Positions 9,477 through 18,689 of a DNA stretch of 41,016 bases are shown here, in pieces. The position numbers and the translations under genes were made by a program. This DNA comes from Fervidicella metallireducens AeB (GTDB lineage: Bacteria > Bacillota > Clostridia > Clostridiales > Caloramatoraceae), in contig NZ_AZQP01000025.1 of the NCBI RefSeq assembly GCF_000601455.1, positions 1 through 41,016 on the forward strand, in the 5' to 3' direction. Below the pieces are notes generated by a model. The model made no database searches and was not told the DNA's origin. It saw only the letters and a program-made list of their open reading frames with translations. Each line of letters starts with the position of its first letter. The first letter of the stretch is position 1.

Positions 9477-10007
9477 CTATTTTAAATACATAAAAATTAA
9501 GACAAGTACTGTTACGATTAATGCTGTAAATATGTTTTTAACCTTCTTAAATCTTTTATTGTATATCATCTTTCTGTAATCTGGTGTATCTAGATGTCTT
9601 TTATACAACCTTTTGTATTTCTTTATATATTTTATATACTCTTCAATGTCCCCTCTCTCTTTATATATGCAAGCCATATTATAATATGCAAGATAATAAT
9701 CAACATCAACTTTTATTGATTCTTCGTAATATCTTTTTGCAAGCTCTACATCTCCTACTTCTTTATATATATTACCAAGATTCACTAACGATGGCCCATA
9801 ATCCGGATTAATGTCCAGAGCCATTTCAAAATATTCTTTTGCATTTCCAAGATCATTCTGTCTTGCGTAAAGTACACCTATTTTATTTAAAGCCTTATAA
9901 TATTCTGAATTTTGCTCCAAAATACTATTAAAGGTTTCAAGGGCTTGTTCATATTTTCCTAAATCCAATTCTCCACAACCCTTGTCATACAGCTCATCTA
10001 ATGTCAT
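9477..10007 (-). CDS. Tail-anchored TPR-repeat protein
   Basis: A protein of 176 residues with about three to four tetratricopeptide repeats covering residues 5-125 (ALETFNSILEQ, AKEYFEMALDINPDYG, AKRYYEESIKV). A basic stretch then leads to one C-terminal membrane helix (IFTALIVTVLVLIFMYLK). The TPR face is predicted to stay in the cytoplasm as a docking surface. The partner is unknown. ATG 10007 is preferred, with GGTGAT eight bases upstream; a GTG at 10022 is the alternative. It has its own promoter (10121-10149) and a possible Spo0A box pair further upstream. Confidence 0.82.
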   Translation of the reverse strand: MTLDELYDKGCGELDLGKYEQALETFNSILEQNSEYYKALNKIGVLYARQNDLGNAKEYFEMALDINPDYGPSLVNLGNIYKEVGDVELAKRYYEESIKVDVDYYLAYYNMACIYKERGDIEEYIKYIKKYKRLYKRHLDTPDYRKMIYNKRFKKVKNIFTALIVTVLVLIFMYLK

Positions 10008-10120
10008 AAACTCATCACCCACTTAAATATTATATGCTGTATCTATTATTTAATATTTTTACTTTAACAAAAATTTGGATATAAGTTAAACATTATCAAT
10101 ATTTGTGGTATTTTTTTCTT

Positions 10121-10149
10121 ATAATACCATTTTAAAAATTGTATTTCAA
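10121..10149 (-). promoter_or_regulatory. SigA-type promoter of the TPR gene
   Basis: -35 TTGAAA (10144-10149), 17-base spacer, -10 TATTAT (10121-10126), read on the minus strand. The predicted start of transcription is about 110 bases before the ATG at 10007. Confidence 0.6.
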
Positions 10150-10178
10150 TAGAATTTTATTTTACCGAAAAATTTATT

Positions 10179-10196
10179 TGTCGAAATTTTTCGACC
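10179..10196. promoter_or_regulatory. Candidate Spo0A box pair
   Basis: TGTCGAA at 10179-10185 matches the Spo0A box exactly. An inverted copy, TTCGACC, follows at 10190-10196 with one mismatch. The pair sits about 30 bases upstream of the TPR gene -35 element, a place where Spo0A could activate. It is also a short palindrome in AT-rich DNA, so chance is possible. Confidence 0.4.
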
Positions 10197-10256
10197 TATT
10201 TTTTAATATTATGACCAACTTTTACCTGGTATTTAATTATTTGTGAAAAAAAAGAT

Positions 10257-10279
10257 GGAGTTGAATTATATTCAACTCC
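10257..10279. terminator. Terminator of carAB, T-rich on both sides
   Basis: A perfect 10-base-pair stem (GGAGTTGAAT/ATTCAACTCC) with a 3-base loop. On the minus strand ATCTTTTTTTT follows, and on the plus strand a run of six T. It lies 30 bases past the carB stop codon. Confidence 0.9.
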
Positions 10280-10308
10280 TTTTTTAAATTATTCCTAAAC
10301 ATCTATTT

Positions 10309-13300
10309 TTATTTTCTAAATAAATATTCTTTTAAAGTTTTATACTTTATGTCTTTTTTATACCTTTCAACCCTGATGGCTTTAAGAAAAATTTTTGATG
10401 TATCAAGTGACGTAAATATAGGAATTTTATACTCTAAAGCTTTTTTTCTAAGTTTAAAACCTGATGTTTCAATACTATTTGCCCTTGTTGGGGTATTGAT
10501 AATCAAATCTATATTGCCCCTTGAAATATTGCCTAATGCGTCTTTCAATGTTACTTTTATGCAATCAATATTATTTTTTATTAAATAATCTGCTGTTCCA
10601 CATGAAGCTTGTATTTTAAAGCCTGCATCTATATAATCCTTAATTAAATTTAAACCTTCCTCATAATCAGCTTCTTTTAATGCTACATATACATTTCCCT
10701 TTTCTGGTATTTTAAATCCAGCTGCAACAAAACCCTTATACACTGCTTTATCAAAGTCACCATCAAGGCCTAACACCTCACCTGTAGACTTCATTTCAGG
10801 TCCTAAATAAATATCTGCATCAGTCAACTTTTCGCCTGAAAACACTGGTACTTTAACAGCGTAAAGATTTTTATTTTTAACAAGTCCAGTTCCATAGAAA
10901 GTGTCTTTCAGTTTTTTACCAACCATAGCGTTGACTGCAAGCTTTACCATTGGAACTCCTGTAACCTTACTCAATATTGGAACAGTTCTTGATGCCCTTG
11001 GATTAACCTCAATTACATAAATTTCCTTGCCATTATACACATACTGTATATTTATTAATCCAATTGTCTTTAATTTTACCGCTATTTCCTTTGTATATTT
11101 AATTAATTTTTCTATTACTTCGTCACTTAAAGTTATTGGAGGATATACTGTTATACTATCACCTGAATGAACACCAGTTCTTTCAACGTGTTCCATTATT
11201 CCCGGAATCAATATATCCTCTCCATCAGACACCGCATCAACTTCTATTTCCGTCCCTCTTATATATTTATCAACAAGTATAGGTCTATTTTCTGATATAT
11301 TTACCGCTTCATTAATATATTTTGTAAGTGTTTCAACATCATAAACTACTTCCATTGCGCGACCACCTATTACGTAAGAAGGTCTTACTAATACCGGGTA
11401 TCCTAATCTTTCTGCTGCAGATAACGCTTCCTGCAGATTGGTAACCGATTCTCCCTTTGGTGCAGCTATTCCTATTTCTTTGAGCATTTTGGAAAATTTT
11501 TTCCTATCCTCAGCAATATCTATTGAATCAAACTGAGTTCCTAAGATTTTGACTCCCATTTGATGAAGTTTCTGAGCTAAGTTTACTGCTGTCTGCCCCC
11601 CAAACTGAACTATTACTCCTTCAGGTTTTTCCTCTCTTATTACATTAATAACATTATCTATATATAAGGATTCAAAATACAACTTATCGGCAGTGTCAAA
11701 ATCTGTACTTACTGTTTCTGGATTATTATTTATGATTATTGATTGATAGCCTTCTTCCTTAATTGCCCATACACCATGTACCGTACAGTAATCAAATTCT
11801 ATTCCCTGACCTATCCTTATTGGTCCAGAGCCTATAACTAATATTTTTTTATCATCAGAAATTATGTTTTCATTTTCATCCTCATAACAAGAGTAATAAT
11901 ATGGTGTTTTGGCAGCAAATTCACCACTACAGGTATCAACCATTTTATAAACAGGATAAATTTTATTTTCTTCTCTCATTTTCTTTAATTCTTCATAGTT
12001 AATCATGGACAGCTCACATATATCCTTATCAATAAAACCCATGGATTCTGCTTTTCTTAGCAGTTCTATCGTAAGTTTTTCATTTTTCAATTTATTTTCA
12101 AAGTCAACTATATTCTTTATCTTATTTAAGAACCATTTATCTATTTTTGTTATTTCGTGGAGTTTACCAATTGTAACACCTCGCCTTAATCCTTCGGCTA
12201 CTGCAAAAATCCTTTCGTCATCACTGGATTTTATTTTATCCTCTAACTCCTTATCTGACATTTCCATTATACTGTTAAGCCAAAGCCCAGTTGCCTTAAC
12301 CTCAAGAGATGTAACTGCCTTAAGCAAAGCACTTTCAAAACTTCTATCGATTGCCATAACTTCTCCAGTTGCCTTCATCTGAGTTCCAAGGGTTCTATCT
12401 GCCTATTAAACTTATCAAAGGGCCATTTAGGTATTTTTACCACAACATAGTCAAGGCTTGGTTCAAAACATGCACTTGAGTTTTGAGTGACATAATTTTT
12501 TAGCTCATCCAGGCTGTAACCTATTGCTATCTTTGCTGCTATCTTTGCAATTGGATAGCCCGCTGCCTTTGAAGCTAAAGCACTGGAACGACTTACCCTT
12601 GGATTTACTTCTATAACTACATAATTATTGCTGCTAGGATCCAGTGCAAACTGTACATTACAACCACCTTCAACTTCTAAACTTCTTATGATTTTTATAG
12701 CAGCTTTACGCAGCATTTGATACTCACTGTCTCTTAGTGTCTGGGATGGGGCTACAACTATACTGTCTCCTGTATGAATTCCAACGGGATCAATATTTTC
12801 CATGTTGCATATAACAATACAGTTATCTTTTTTATCCCTGATAACTTCGTATTCAATTTCTTTCCAACCAGCCACACTTTGTTCCAAAAGTATTTGACCT
12901 ATTGGACTGTTAATGAGTCCTCTCTGACAGATTTCTTTAAGCTCTTCTTCATTATTAGCTATTCCTCCACCTGTTCCTCCCAATGTATAAGCAGGTCTTA
13001 TTATCACAGGATATCCATTTTCTTCAACAAACTCATAACATTCTTTTAAACTTGTTGCAATAATACTTGCTGGAACTGGTTCCCCAATTTCTAGCATAAG
13101 CCTTTTAAATTCTTCCCTGTCCTCTGCTTTTTTAATTGTTTCGCTGCCAGTACCTAACAGTTTTACGTTATATTTATCCAAAATACCATTTTCCTTTAAC
13201 CTCATAGCTAAATTTAATGCCGTTTGCCCTCCAAAACCAGCTAAAATTCCATCAGGTTTCTCACTTTTTATTATATATTCTAAAGTTTCTATGTTCAGAG

Positions 13301-13502
13301 GTTCTATATAAACCTTATCAGCTATATTTTCATCTGTCATTATTGTAGCAGGATTACTGTTGACTAATATTGTTTCAATTCCTTCTTCCTTTATGGCTTT
13401 ACATGCCTGGGTTCCTGAATAGTCGAATTCTGCAGCCTGTCCTATAACTATTGGCCCTGAGCCTATTATTATAACCTTTTTTAAATCCTGGTTTTTACCC
13501 AT
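10309..13502 (-). pseudogene. carB: Carbamoyl-phosphate synthase large subunit, one frameshift
   Basis: The large subunit makes carbamoyl phosphate from bicarbonate, ammonia (delivered by CarA) and two ATP, for pyrimidine and arginine synthesis. Both halves carry an ATP-grasp unit: the first has [17 protein letters not shown] and [12 protein letters not shown], the second GSGPIRIGQGIEFDY and RPSYVIGGRAME. The C-terminal 140 residues form the allosteric MGS-like domain. The frame breaks at 12402-12403, where a CCC run (GGG on the coding strand) seems to have lost one base. Restoring it recovers [19 protein letters not shown], a conserved CarB segment, and a protein of 1064 residues, close to the usual size. 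As read, the two pieces (375 and 689 codons) overlap at ATGA. A genuine split gene is possible, but it would destroy conserved residues. Confidence 0.92.
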
Positions 13503-13504
13503 CT

Positions 13505-14572
13505 TTATTCCCCCTTCATACTGTTGATAAATTTATCAAATAGATAAGCAGAATCCTGTGGTCCAGGTGCTCCCTCTGGATGGAACTGAACAGAAAAGAC
13601 CGGTAATGTTTTATGTCTCATACCCTCAACAGTATTATCATTAAGGTTTATATGGGTTACTATCATATCTTTATCCTTTATGCTTTCTTCATCTACTGCA
13701 AAACCATGGTTCTGTGATGTTATAAATACTCTATCCAAATCTAAATCCTTAACTCCGTGATTTCCACCTCTATGCCCATATTTTAACTTATATGTGTCGC
13801 CTCCAACAGCAAGTCCTAATATCTGGTGTCCTAAACATATTCCGAATATAGGATATTTAAGCATTGTCTTTTTCACCATTTCTATAGCTTCAGTTGCTTC
13901 CTTTGGATCTCCAGGTCCATTGCTTAAAAGTATCCCATCAGGATTTATTCTTTCAATTTCCTCAAAGGTTATGTTATATGGAACTATAGTTATATCACAA
14001 TTTCTTGCCATTAGATTTCTAACTATGTTTCTCTTTACTCCAAAATCAACAAGTACAACTCTATGTCCTTCTCCTGGTATATGGATAATCTCCCGGGTTC
14101 CAACTTCCTTCATCCAATCTTCCCTTTGCTGAAGATTTTTTAAATGCAGCTTTAACTCTTCTTCCGATAATTCTTCATTGGTAATTACGCACTTTAATGC
14201 TCCACAGTTTCTTATTTTCTTAGTTATACTTCTTGTATCTACCCCTGAAATACCTACTATGCCCATTTCCTTTAACATTTCATCTATCGTTTTCTCGGAC
14301 ATATAGTTTGATGGATTTTCACAAATATTTTTTACCACAAAACCTCTGGCATATACATAATTGGATTCTTTTTCAAAACTGTTTACTCCATAATTTCCTA
14401 TTAACGGATATGTCATTGTTATTATCTGACCAGCATAAGAAGGATCTGTTAGTATCTCCTGATATCCAGTCATAGACGTGTTAAAGACTAATTCGCCAAC
14501 AGAAGTTCCTTTTTTGCCTATCCCTATACCGGTATAAAGTGTACCATCTTCAAGATATAATATTCCTTTCAT
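13505..14572 (-). CDS. carA: Carbamoyl-phosphate synthase small (glutaminase) subunit
   Basis: This subunit hydrolyses glutamine and channels ammonia to CarB. The N-terminal CarA domain ([31 protein letters not shown]) is followed by a class I glutamine amidotransferase domain. The nucleophile is in GICLGHQ, and the catalytic His and Glu are in VQFHPE. The length of 355 residues is typical. GAGGTG lies upstream of the ATG, and carB begins two bases after the carA stop codon. Expression is controlled by the PyrR attenuator in the long leader (14796-14962). Confidence 0.97.
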   Translation of the reverse strand: MKGILYLEDGTLYTGIGIGKKGTSVGELVFNTSMTGYQEILTDPSYAGQIITMTYPLIGNYGVNSFEKESNYVYARGFVVKNICENPSNYMSEKTIDEMLKEMGIVGISGVDTRSITKKIRNCGALKCVITNEELSEEELKLHLKNLQQREDWMKEVGTREIIHIPGEGHRVVLVDFGVKRNIVRNLMARNCDITIVPYNITFEEIERINPDGILLSNGPGDPKEATEAIEMVKKTMLKYPIFGICLGHQILGLAVGGDTYKLKYGHRGGNHGVKDLDLDRVFITSQNHGFAVDEESIKDKDMIVTHINLNDNTVEGMRHKTLPVFSVQFHPEGAPGPQDSAYLFDKFINSMKGE

Positions 14573-14795
14573 AACTGCACCTCTTACTGTTTTTTCTTTT
14601 GAAAGTTGCCTGCTGAAAATAAACCTTGAGTTTACACCCTCCTCCTTTTAATTTTTGATTTGGATATAGACACACTTTTACCCCAAGTTTGAGTTAATTA
14701 GTATAATTATTTTGATTTTTGTTATTATTATTCATATAAAATTCATTTCAAAATTTGAATTTATTATTTTTTTAGCATATTAATTCCATAAAAAA
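14573..14795 (-). other. Leader between the attenuator terminator and carA
   Basis: This 223-base stretch is transcribed only when the attenuator is read through. It is very AT-rich, with no ORF of note. A strong GGAGGAGG sequence near 14640 is followed by GTG and at once by a stop codon (TAA). Confidence 0.5.
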
Positions 14796-14819
14796 GCCTT
14801 CTACCAGCAGGTAGAAGGC
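14796..14819 (-). terminator. Attenuator terminator of the carAB leader
   Basis: A perfect 10-base-pair stem (GCCTTCTACC/GGTAGAAGGC) with a 4-base loop, followed by TTTTTTA on the minus strand. It lies about 60 bases downstream of the PyrR site and 224 bases before carA. It should form when PyrR with UMP stabilises the upstream loop. Confidence 0.9.
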
Positions 14820-14877
14820 GTGTTTTTACATACTAATTAAAGATAGACAGAATTTTCTCTGCACTATCAGACTCAAA

Positions 14878-14901
14878 CATCCTTTCCAGCCTCTCTGGAC
14901 T
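14878..14901 (-). promoter_or_regulatory. PyrR-binding RNA site (anti-antiterminator) of carAB
   Basis: The minus-strand transcript contains AGTCCAGAGAGGCTGG followed by AAAGG. This matches the conserved PyrR recognition loop of Firmicute pyr operons (A-U-C-C-N-G-N-G-A-G-G-Y-U-G). It lies shortly after the predicted transcription start and before the terminator, as expected for UMP-dependent attenuation. pyrR itself is not in this window. Confidence 0.9.
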
Positions 14902-14933
14902 GACTTAAAGTAATGTCTACTATATTTTGTATC

Positions 14934-14962
14934 ATCTTATCATAATTCATGTATTTTGTCAA
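14934..14962 (-). promoter_or_regulatory. SigA-type promoter of carAB
   Basis: -35 TTGACA (14957-14962), 17-base spacer, -10 TAAGAT (14934-14939), minus strand. Transcription should start near 14927, about 25 bases before the PyrR site. Confidence 0.8.
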
Positions 14963-15116
14963 ATTTTCAGTTTTAATGTCAAAGATTTCAGTTTCCTATT
15001 GATAACATGATATATTAAGTGTCCTTCTGTTTATACCATCCATTTACTCCTCGCTATAGTATAAATTAATGAGATGTCCTTAATTATTACCTCGAAATTG
15101 TTACTGACCATCCCTT

Positions 15117-16925
15117 TTACATTTCATATTTCTTTAATTTTTCATAAAAAGATGTCTTTTTAACTCCTAATGCCTCCATGGCTTTTTGTTTATCTCCTCC
15201 AAACCTCTGTAATGTTTCTTTTATTACCCTTTTTTCAGTTTCCTCCACAATCTCTTTCAAAGTATAATTTCCTTCATATTGAGTTTTTCTGTAATTTAAA
15301 ATTATATCCTCATCATTTATGTATTTTCCCTCTGAAAAATACAAAGAACGTTCCAATATATTTTCCAGTTCACGTATATTTCCTGGAAAATTATATTGAT
15401 ACAACTTTTCTATTCCTTTATCCGTTATTTGTTTAAGGGGTATAATATTTTTTGAACAAATCCTTGATATTATTGATTGACAAAGCAAAGGCAGATCCTC
15501 CTTTCTATCCCTAAGAGGAGGCAGTTCCAATGACATAACATTTATTCTATAATATAAATCTTCTCTGAATTTCCCAGCTTTAACAAGCTCCAATATATCC
15601 TTGTTTGTTGCGCAAATAAACCTTACATCTATATCCTTTGGTTTTGTACCACCTACAGGAGTAATTTGTCTATTTTGCAATACATGTAAAAGTTTGACCT
15701 GTAAATTTAGTGGCATTTCACATATCTCATCCAAAAATAACGTCCCACCGTTGGCATATTCAACTAGACCTATCTTTCCTTCCCTATTGGCTCCAGTGAA
15801 AGCACCAGGGACATATCCAAAAAGCTCACTCTCAAGAAGAGTTTCAGAAAGGGCTCCACAATTAATCTCAACAAATTTTTCTGTTTTTCTATTGCTATAT
15901 ACGTGAATAGCCCTAGCCAGAAGACTTTTTCCTGTACCACTTTCACCAAGTATTAAGACATTGGAGTTGGATAATGCTATCCTCTTGGCATTATCTTTTA
16001 TTTTCTTAATTGTATAACTTTCTCCAACAAGTAACTCAAAGGGATTATATGCAATGTCCTGAATCTGCAAAATTCTGCCTAAAAACTCATCCCGTTCCTT
16101 TAGAAGCCTGTTAATCTCTGACATATCTTCAATAAGGATATAAGCTCCAACAACTAATTTTTTAGATAAAATTGGATATACACTGCATCTTACTGGTCTC
16201 CCATTTATTTCATCAAATTCACTTAATACCTTTTGTTCTTTCCCCTTTGCACAACTAATCAATGCTTTGATACTCTTGGATTTTCCAAGAACATCCTTTA
16301 CATCCTTGCTTATAACATCATACTCCGTATCTTCACCTGGAAGCTTTTCCATGTAGTTTTTTCCATTTAATATGTTTTTTAAATCTTCTTTTCTTACTGT
16401 ATATCCTTTACTTTGATAAAATTTCACTTCAAGTGTATCCTTATCCAGAATCACAATATGACCTATTCCTTTAACATAACTATATGGGAATGATATATCG
16501 CCTGACTTTATGTTAATAACCTTACCCAACCTGTCAATTTCAACCTCTAATTTTTTGTCATCAATAATCTTACTCAATCTGAGTGGTTTTTCCATTTTAT
16601 CCACAAAGATATATTCCCCGCCCTCATTATATCTTCCGATATATGCGAAGGCTGAGTTTTCAGGTATTTTTTCATTTATTCCTAATAACATAAAATCTTC
16701 ATATTTCATTCCACCGTCATCAAGTCCTACTGAACTATTTCCTATTATTACAACATCTCCTTTTTCTATTTTTCCTTTTTTATGACCAATTCCCTGCTTT
16801 ATTTTTATACCAAAAATCTCCTTAGCCCTTTCGTTAATTACCTTTATAATTCCATTTTTATCAATTGCAATTATTCCTTCTGAAATATTATCCATTATTT
16901 GACTTAAAATAGTATCTTCAATCAT
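15117..16925 (-). CDS. Sigma-54-dependent transcriptional activator with PAS-type sensor region
   Basis: An enhancer-binding protein that opens promoters held by sigma-54 RNA polymerase. An N-terminal PAS domain (residues 1-50, EGIIAIDKNGIIKVINERA) and a second, weaker PAS-like region (to about residue 280) precede the AAA+ domain. That domain has Walker A GESGTGKS, the sigma-54 contact loop GAFTGA, a Walker B region (GGTLFLDEI) and FPGNIRELEN. A Fis-type helix-turn-helix (KQKAMEALGVKKTSFYEKL) ends the protein. ATG 16925 is chosen because GAGGTG lies seven bases upstream; GTG 16934 is the alternative. It follows tupB by 15 bases, so it is probably co-transcribed and may respond to tungstate or molybdate. 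Its targets are not visible. I saw no clear terminator between it and the carAB promoter. Confidence 0.93.
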   Translation of the reverse strand: MIEDTILSQIMDNISEGIIAIDKNGIIKVINERAKEIFGIKIKQGIGHKKGKIEKGDVVIIGNSSVGLDDGGMKYEDFMLLGINEKIPENSAFAYIGRYNEGGEYIFVDKMEKPLRLSKIIDDKKLEVEIDRLGKVINIKSGDISFPYSYVKGIGHIVILDKDTLEVKFYQSKGYTVRKEDLKNILNGKNYMEKLPGEDTEYDVISKDVKDVLGKSKSIKALISCAKGKEQKVLSEFDEINGRPVRCSVYPILSKKLVVGAYILIEDMSEINRLLKERDEFLGRILQIQDIAYNPFELLVGESYTIKKIKDNAKRIALSNSNVLILGESGTGKSLLARAIHVYSNRKTEKFVEINCGALSETLLESELFGYVPGAFTGANREGKIGLVEYANGGTLFLDEICEMPLNLQVKLLHVLQNRQITPVGGTKPKDIDVRFICATNKDILELVKAGKFREDLYYRINVMSLELPPLRDRKEDLPLLCQSIISRICSKNIIPLKQITDKGIEKLYQYNFPGNIRELENILERSLYFSEGKYINDEDIILNYRKTQYEGNYTLKEIVEETEKRVIKETLQRFGGDKQKAMEALGVKKTSFYEKLKKYEM

Positions 16926-16940
16926 AACTATCACCTCAGA

Positions 16941-17627
16941 TTATTTTCTGCTGATTCTATTTAAAATAGTATTAACCAAAAAGGAAATTGTCAGCAGCAC
17001 TAATCCTATTGCTATGGCTCCTTGATAATTGCCTATATTAGTCTGCAAAACCAGATAGGTTGTCATCACCCTTGTCTTATGCTGTATATTACCTCCAACT
17101 AACATTACAGCCCCAACCTCAGATATTGCCCTACCAAAGCCTGCAACTACTGAAGATGTTATCTCTTTTTTAAGTTCAATTACTATATATTTAGCCATGT
17201 CAAATCTGTTTGCTCCAAGGGCGTAGAGAGTTTCATATACCCTGACTCCTTTTGTTTCAACATAATTTATTATCATGCCGCAGATTATTGGAAAGACTAA
17301 AAGTGTCTGAGCTATAATCATTGCAGCAGGAGTGAAAAGGATACCTAAACTTCCTAAAGGCCCCCTTCTGGATACAGTAATGTATACTAAAAGACCTGCT
17401 AATACTGGTGGAAACCCCATTAATGTATTTATAATTTTTATTAATATATTTCTACCTTTAAATGTTTTTAAACCTATAAGTATTCCTGATGGAATTGATA
17501 AAATAAATGCAAATATCGTAGATAAAGAGGATACAAATAAAGACAACCATATTATTTCCTGTATCTCCCTATCAAAACTAAACAGTAGTTTTAGTGCCCC
17601 GATAAAGCCAGATAATAAATAATCCAA
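16941..17627 (-). CDS. tupB: Tungstate ABC transporter permease
   Basis: Membrane channel subunit for oxyanion uptake, 228 residues with about five to six helices. The EAA-type loop (ETLYALGANRFDMAKYIVIELKKEI) and the following GFGRAISEVGAVMLVGGN are typical of the TupB/WtpB/ModB group. Assignment to tungstate rests on the adjacent TupA. The start is TTG 17627, preceded by GGGGGGAT; no ATG is suitably placed. It lies 38 bases downstream of tupA. The usual third gene, the ATPase TupC, is missing; the next gene is the sigma-54 activator. Confidence 0.88.
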   Translation of the reverse strand: MDYLLSGFIGALKLLFSFDREIQEIIWLSLFVSSLSTIFAFILSIPSGILIGLKTFKGRNILIKIINTLMGFPPVLAGLLVYITVSRRGPLGSLGILFTPAAMIIAQTLLVFPIICGMIINYVETKGVRVYETLYALGANRFDMAKYIVIELKKEITSSVVAGFGRAISEVGAVMLVGGNIQHKTRVMTTYLVLQTNIGNYQGAIAIGLVLLTISFLVNTILNRISRK

Positions 17628-17665
17628 TAAAATCCCCCCGCAATAAACAAACCAAAATAAGAAAT

Positions 17666-18502
17666 CTATTTTTGTGCATCAGGTATAAACAAAGACTCTC
17701 CATACTTATCTTTTCCATATATCCCTATCATCATTTGACCTTTTTGTGAAATTAGCCAATTAATCAAATTCTGTGCTCCTTGTATATTTGCATCAGAATG
17801 TATCTTTGGATTTACTGCAATTACGCCATACTCATTTTTTAAATCACTGCTTTTTTGAAATAAAATTTCCAGATTAAGTTTCTCTTTTAAAGACAAATAT
17901 GTTGCCCTGTCAGTGATTGTATATCCGCCAAGTTCCTCTGCCATAGCTAAAACTTCAGCCATCCCTTTACCTGCTGAAATATACCACCTTCCTGATGGTT
18001 TAATGTTTATTTTATTCCATATCTTTTTCTCAAATTTATGAGTACCTGACTCATCGCCCCTTGAAATAAAATTAATTTTATTCTCTGCTATCAGCTTTAA
18101 TGCTTCTCCTGCATCTGAAACAAATCTTATTCCACCGGGATCTCTCTTAGGGCCAACAATTACAAAATCATTATACATTACTTCGTACCTTTTAAGTCCA
18201 AAACCCTCTGAAACAAATTTCTCCTCTTCCTCCTTAGCATGTACTAACACAACATCTGCATTTCCATCCCTCGCAAGCTTCAACGCCTGTCCTGTTCCAA
18301 CTGCTACAACTTCAACTGCATAGCCTGTATCCTTTGTGAATTCAGGAAATAAGAAGTCTAAAAGTCCTGAATCCCTGGTACTTGTAGTTGTAGCTAAAAT
18401 AATTGATTTTTTCTTATCTAAAGCCTTTCCACAGGATGAAAAAAATAAAGCCATAGACATAAAAATTACCAGATGGAAAGTAAATTTTTTTGACCCTTTC
18501 AT
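17666..18502 (-). CDS. tupA: Tungstate-binding lipoprotein
   Basis: Receptor of the tungstate ABC importer, 278 residues. A signal peptide ends at the lipobox-like FSSC (cysteine near residue 25), so the mature protein should be a membrane-anchored lipoprotein. The oxyanion site starts with TTTSTRDSGLLDFLFP, characteristic of TupA. GTGQALKLARDGNADVVLVHA and SRGDESGTHKFE complete the signature. GGTGAG lies upstream of the ATG. It is the first gene of tupA-tupB-sigma-54 activator. Tungsten would serve enzymes such as aldehyde ferredoxin oxidoreductase or formate dehydrogenase, none of which is in the window. Confidence 0.9.
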   Translation of the reverse strand: MKGSKKFTFHLVIFMSMALFFSSCGKALDKKKSIILATTTSTRDSGLLDFLFPEFTKDTGYAVEVVAVGTGQALKLARDGNADVVLVHAKEEEEKFVSEGFGLKRYEVMYNDFVIVGPKRDPGGIRFVSDAGEALKLIAENKINFISRGDESGTHKFEKKIWNKINIKPSGRWYISAGKGMAEVLAMAEELGGYTITDRATYLSLKEKLNLEILFQKSSDLKNEYGVIAVNPKIHSDANIQGAQNLINWLISQKGQMMIGIYGKDKYGESLFIPDAQK

Positions 18503-18573
18503 AATCTCACCACTCTATAATTAATAATGTTATATAGATAATAAATAGATATTTTATAATTACTAACAAAATA

Positions 18574-18610
18574 AACTTTACAAAATGCTAATTTTTCATT
18601 TTGTAAAGTT
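18574..18610 (-). terminator. Terminator after hydF
   Basis: A perfect 14-base-pair stem (AACTTTACAAAATG and its complement) with a 9-base loop. TATTTTGTT follows on the minus strand. It lies 80 bases past the hydF stop and before the tupA start. The stem is AT-rich and the T-run imperfect. Confidence 0.6.
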
Positions 18611-18689
18611 CATTTTATTACCAACTCTATTATAATTATACATTACCACTTTTTGCTATACAAATAATTATAAACAATTTTTTATATTT

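Noticed and set aside
14636-14648. Strong GGAGGAGG site before carA, possible leader peptide
   Set aside because: The only start codon near it (GTG) is followed at once by TAA, so no peptide can be made.
18503-18573. Sigma-54 promoter or molybdenum-cofactor riboswitch before tupA
   Set aside because: No TGGC-N-TTGC pair at the right spacing and no structured leader; the region is only about 70 bases of AT-rich DNA before the hydF terminator.
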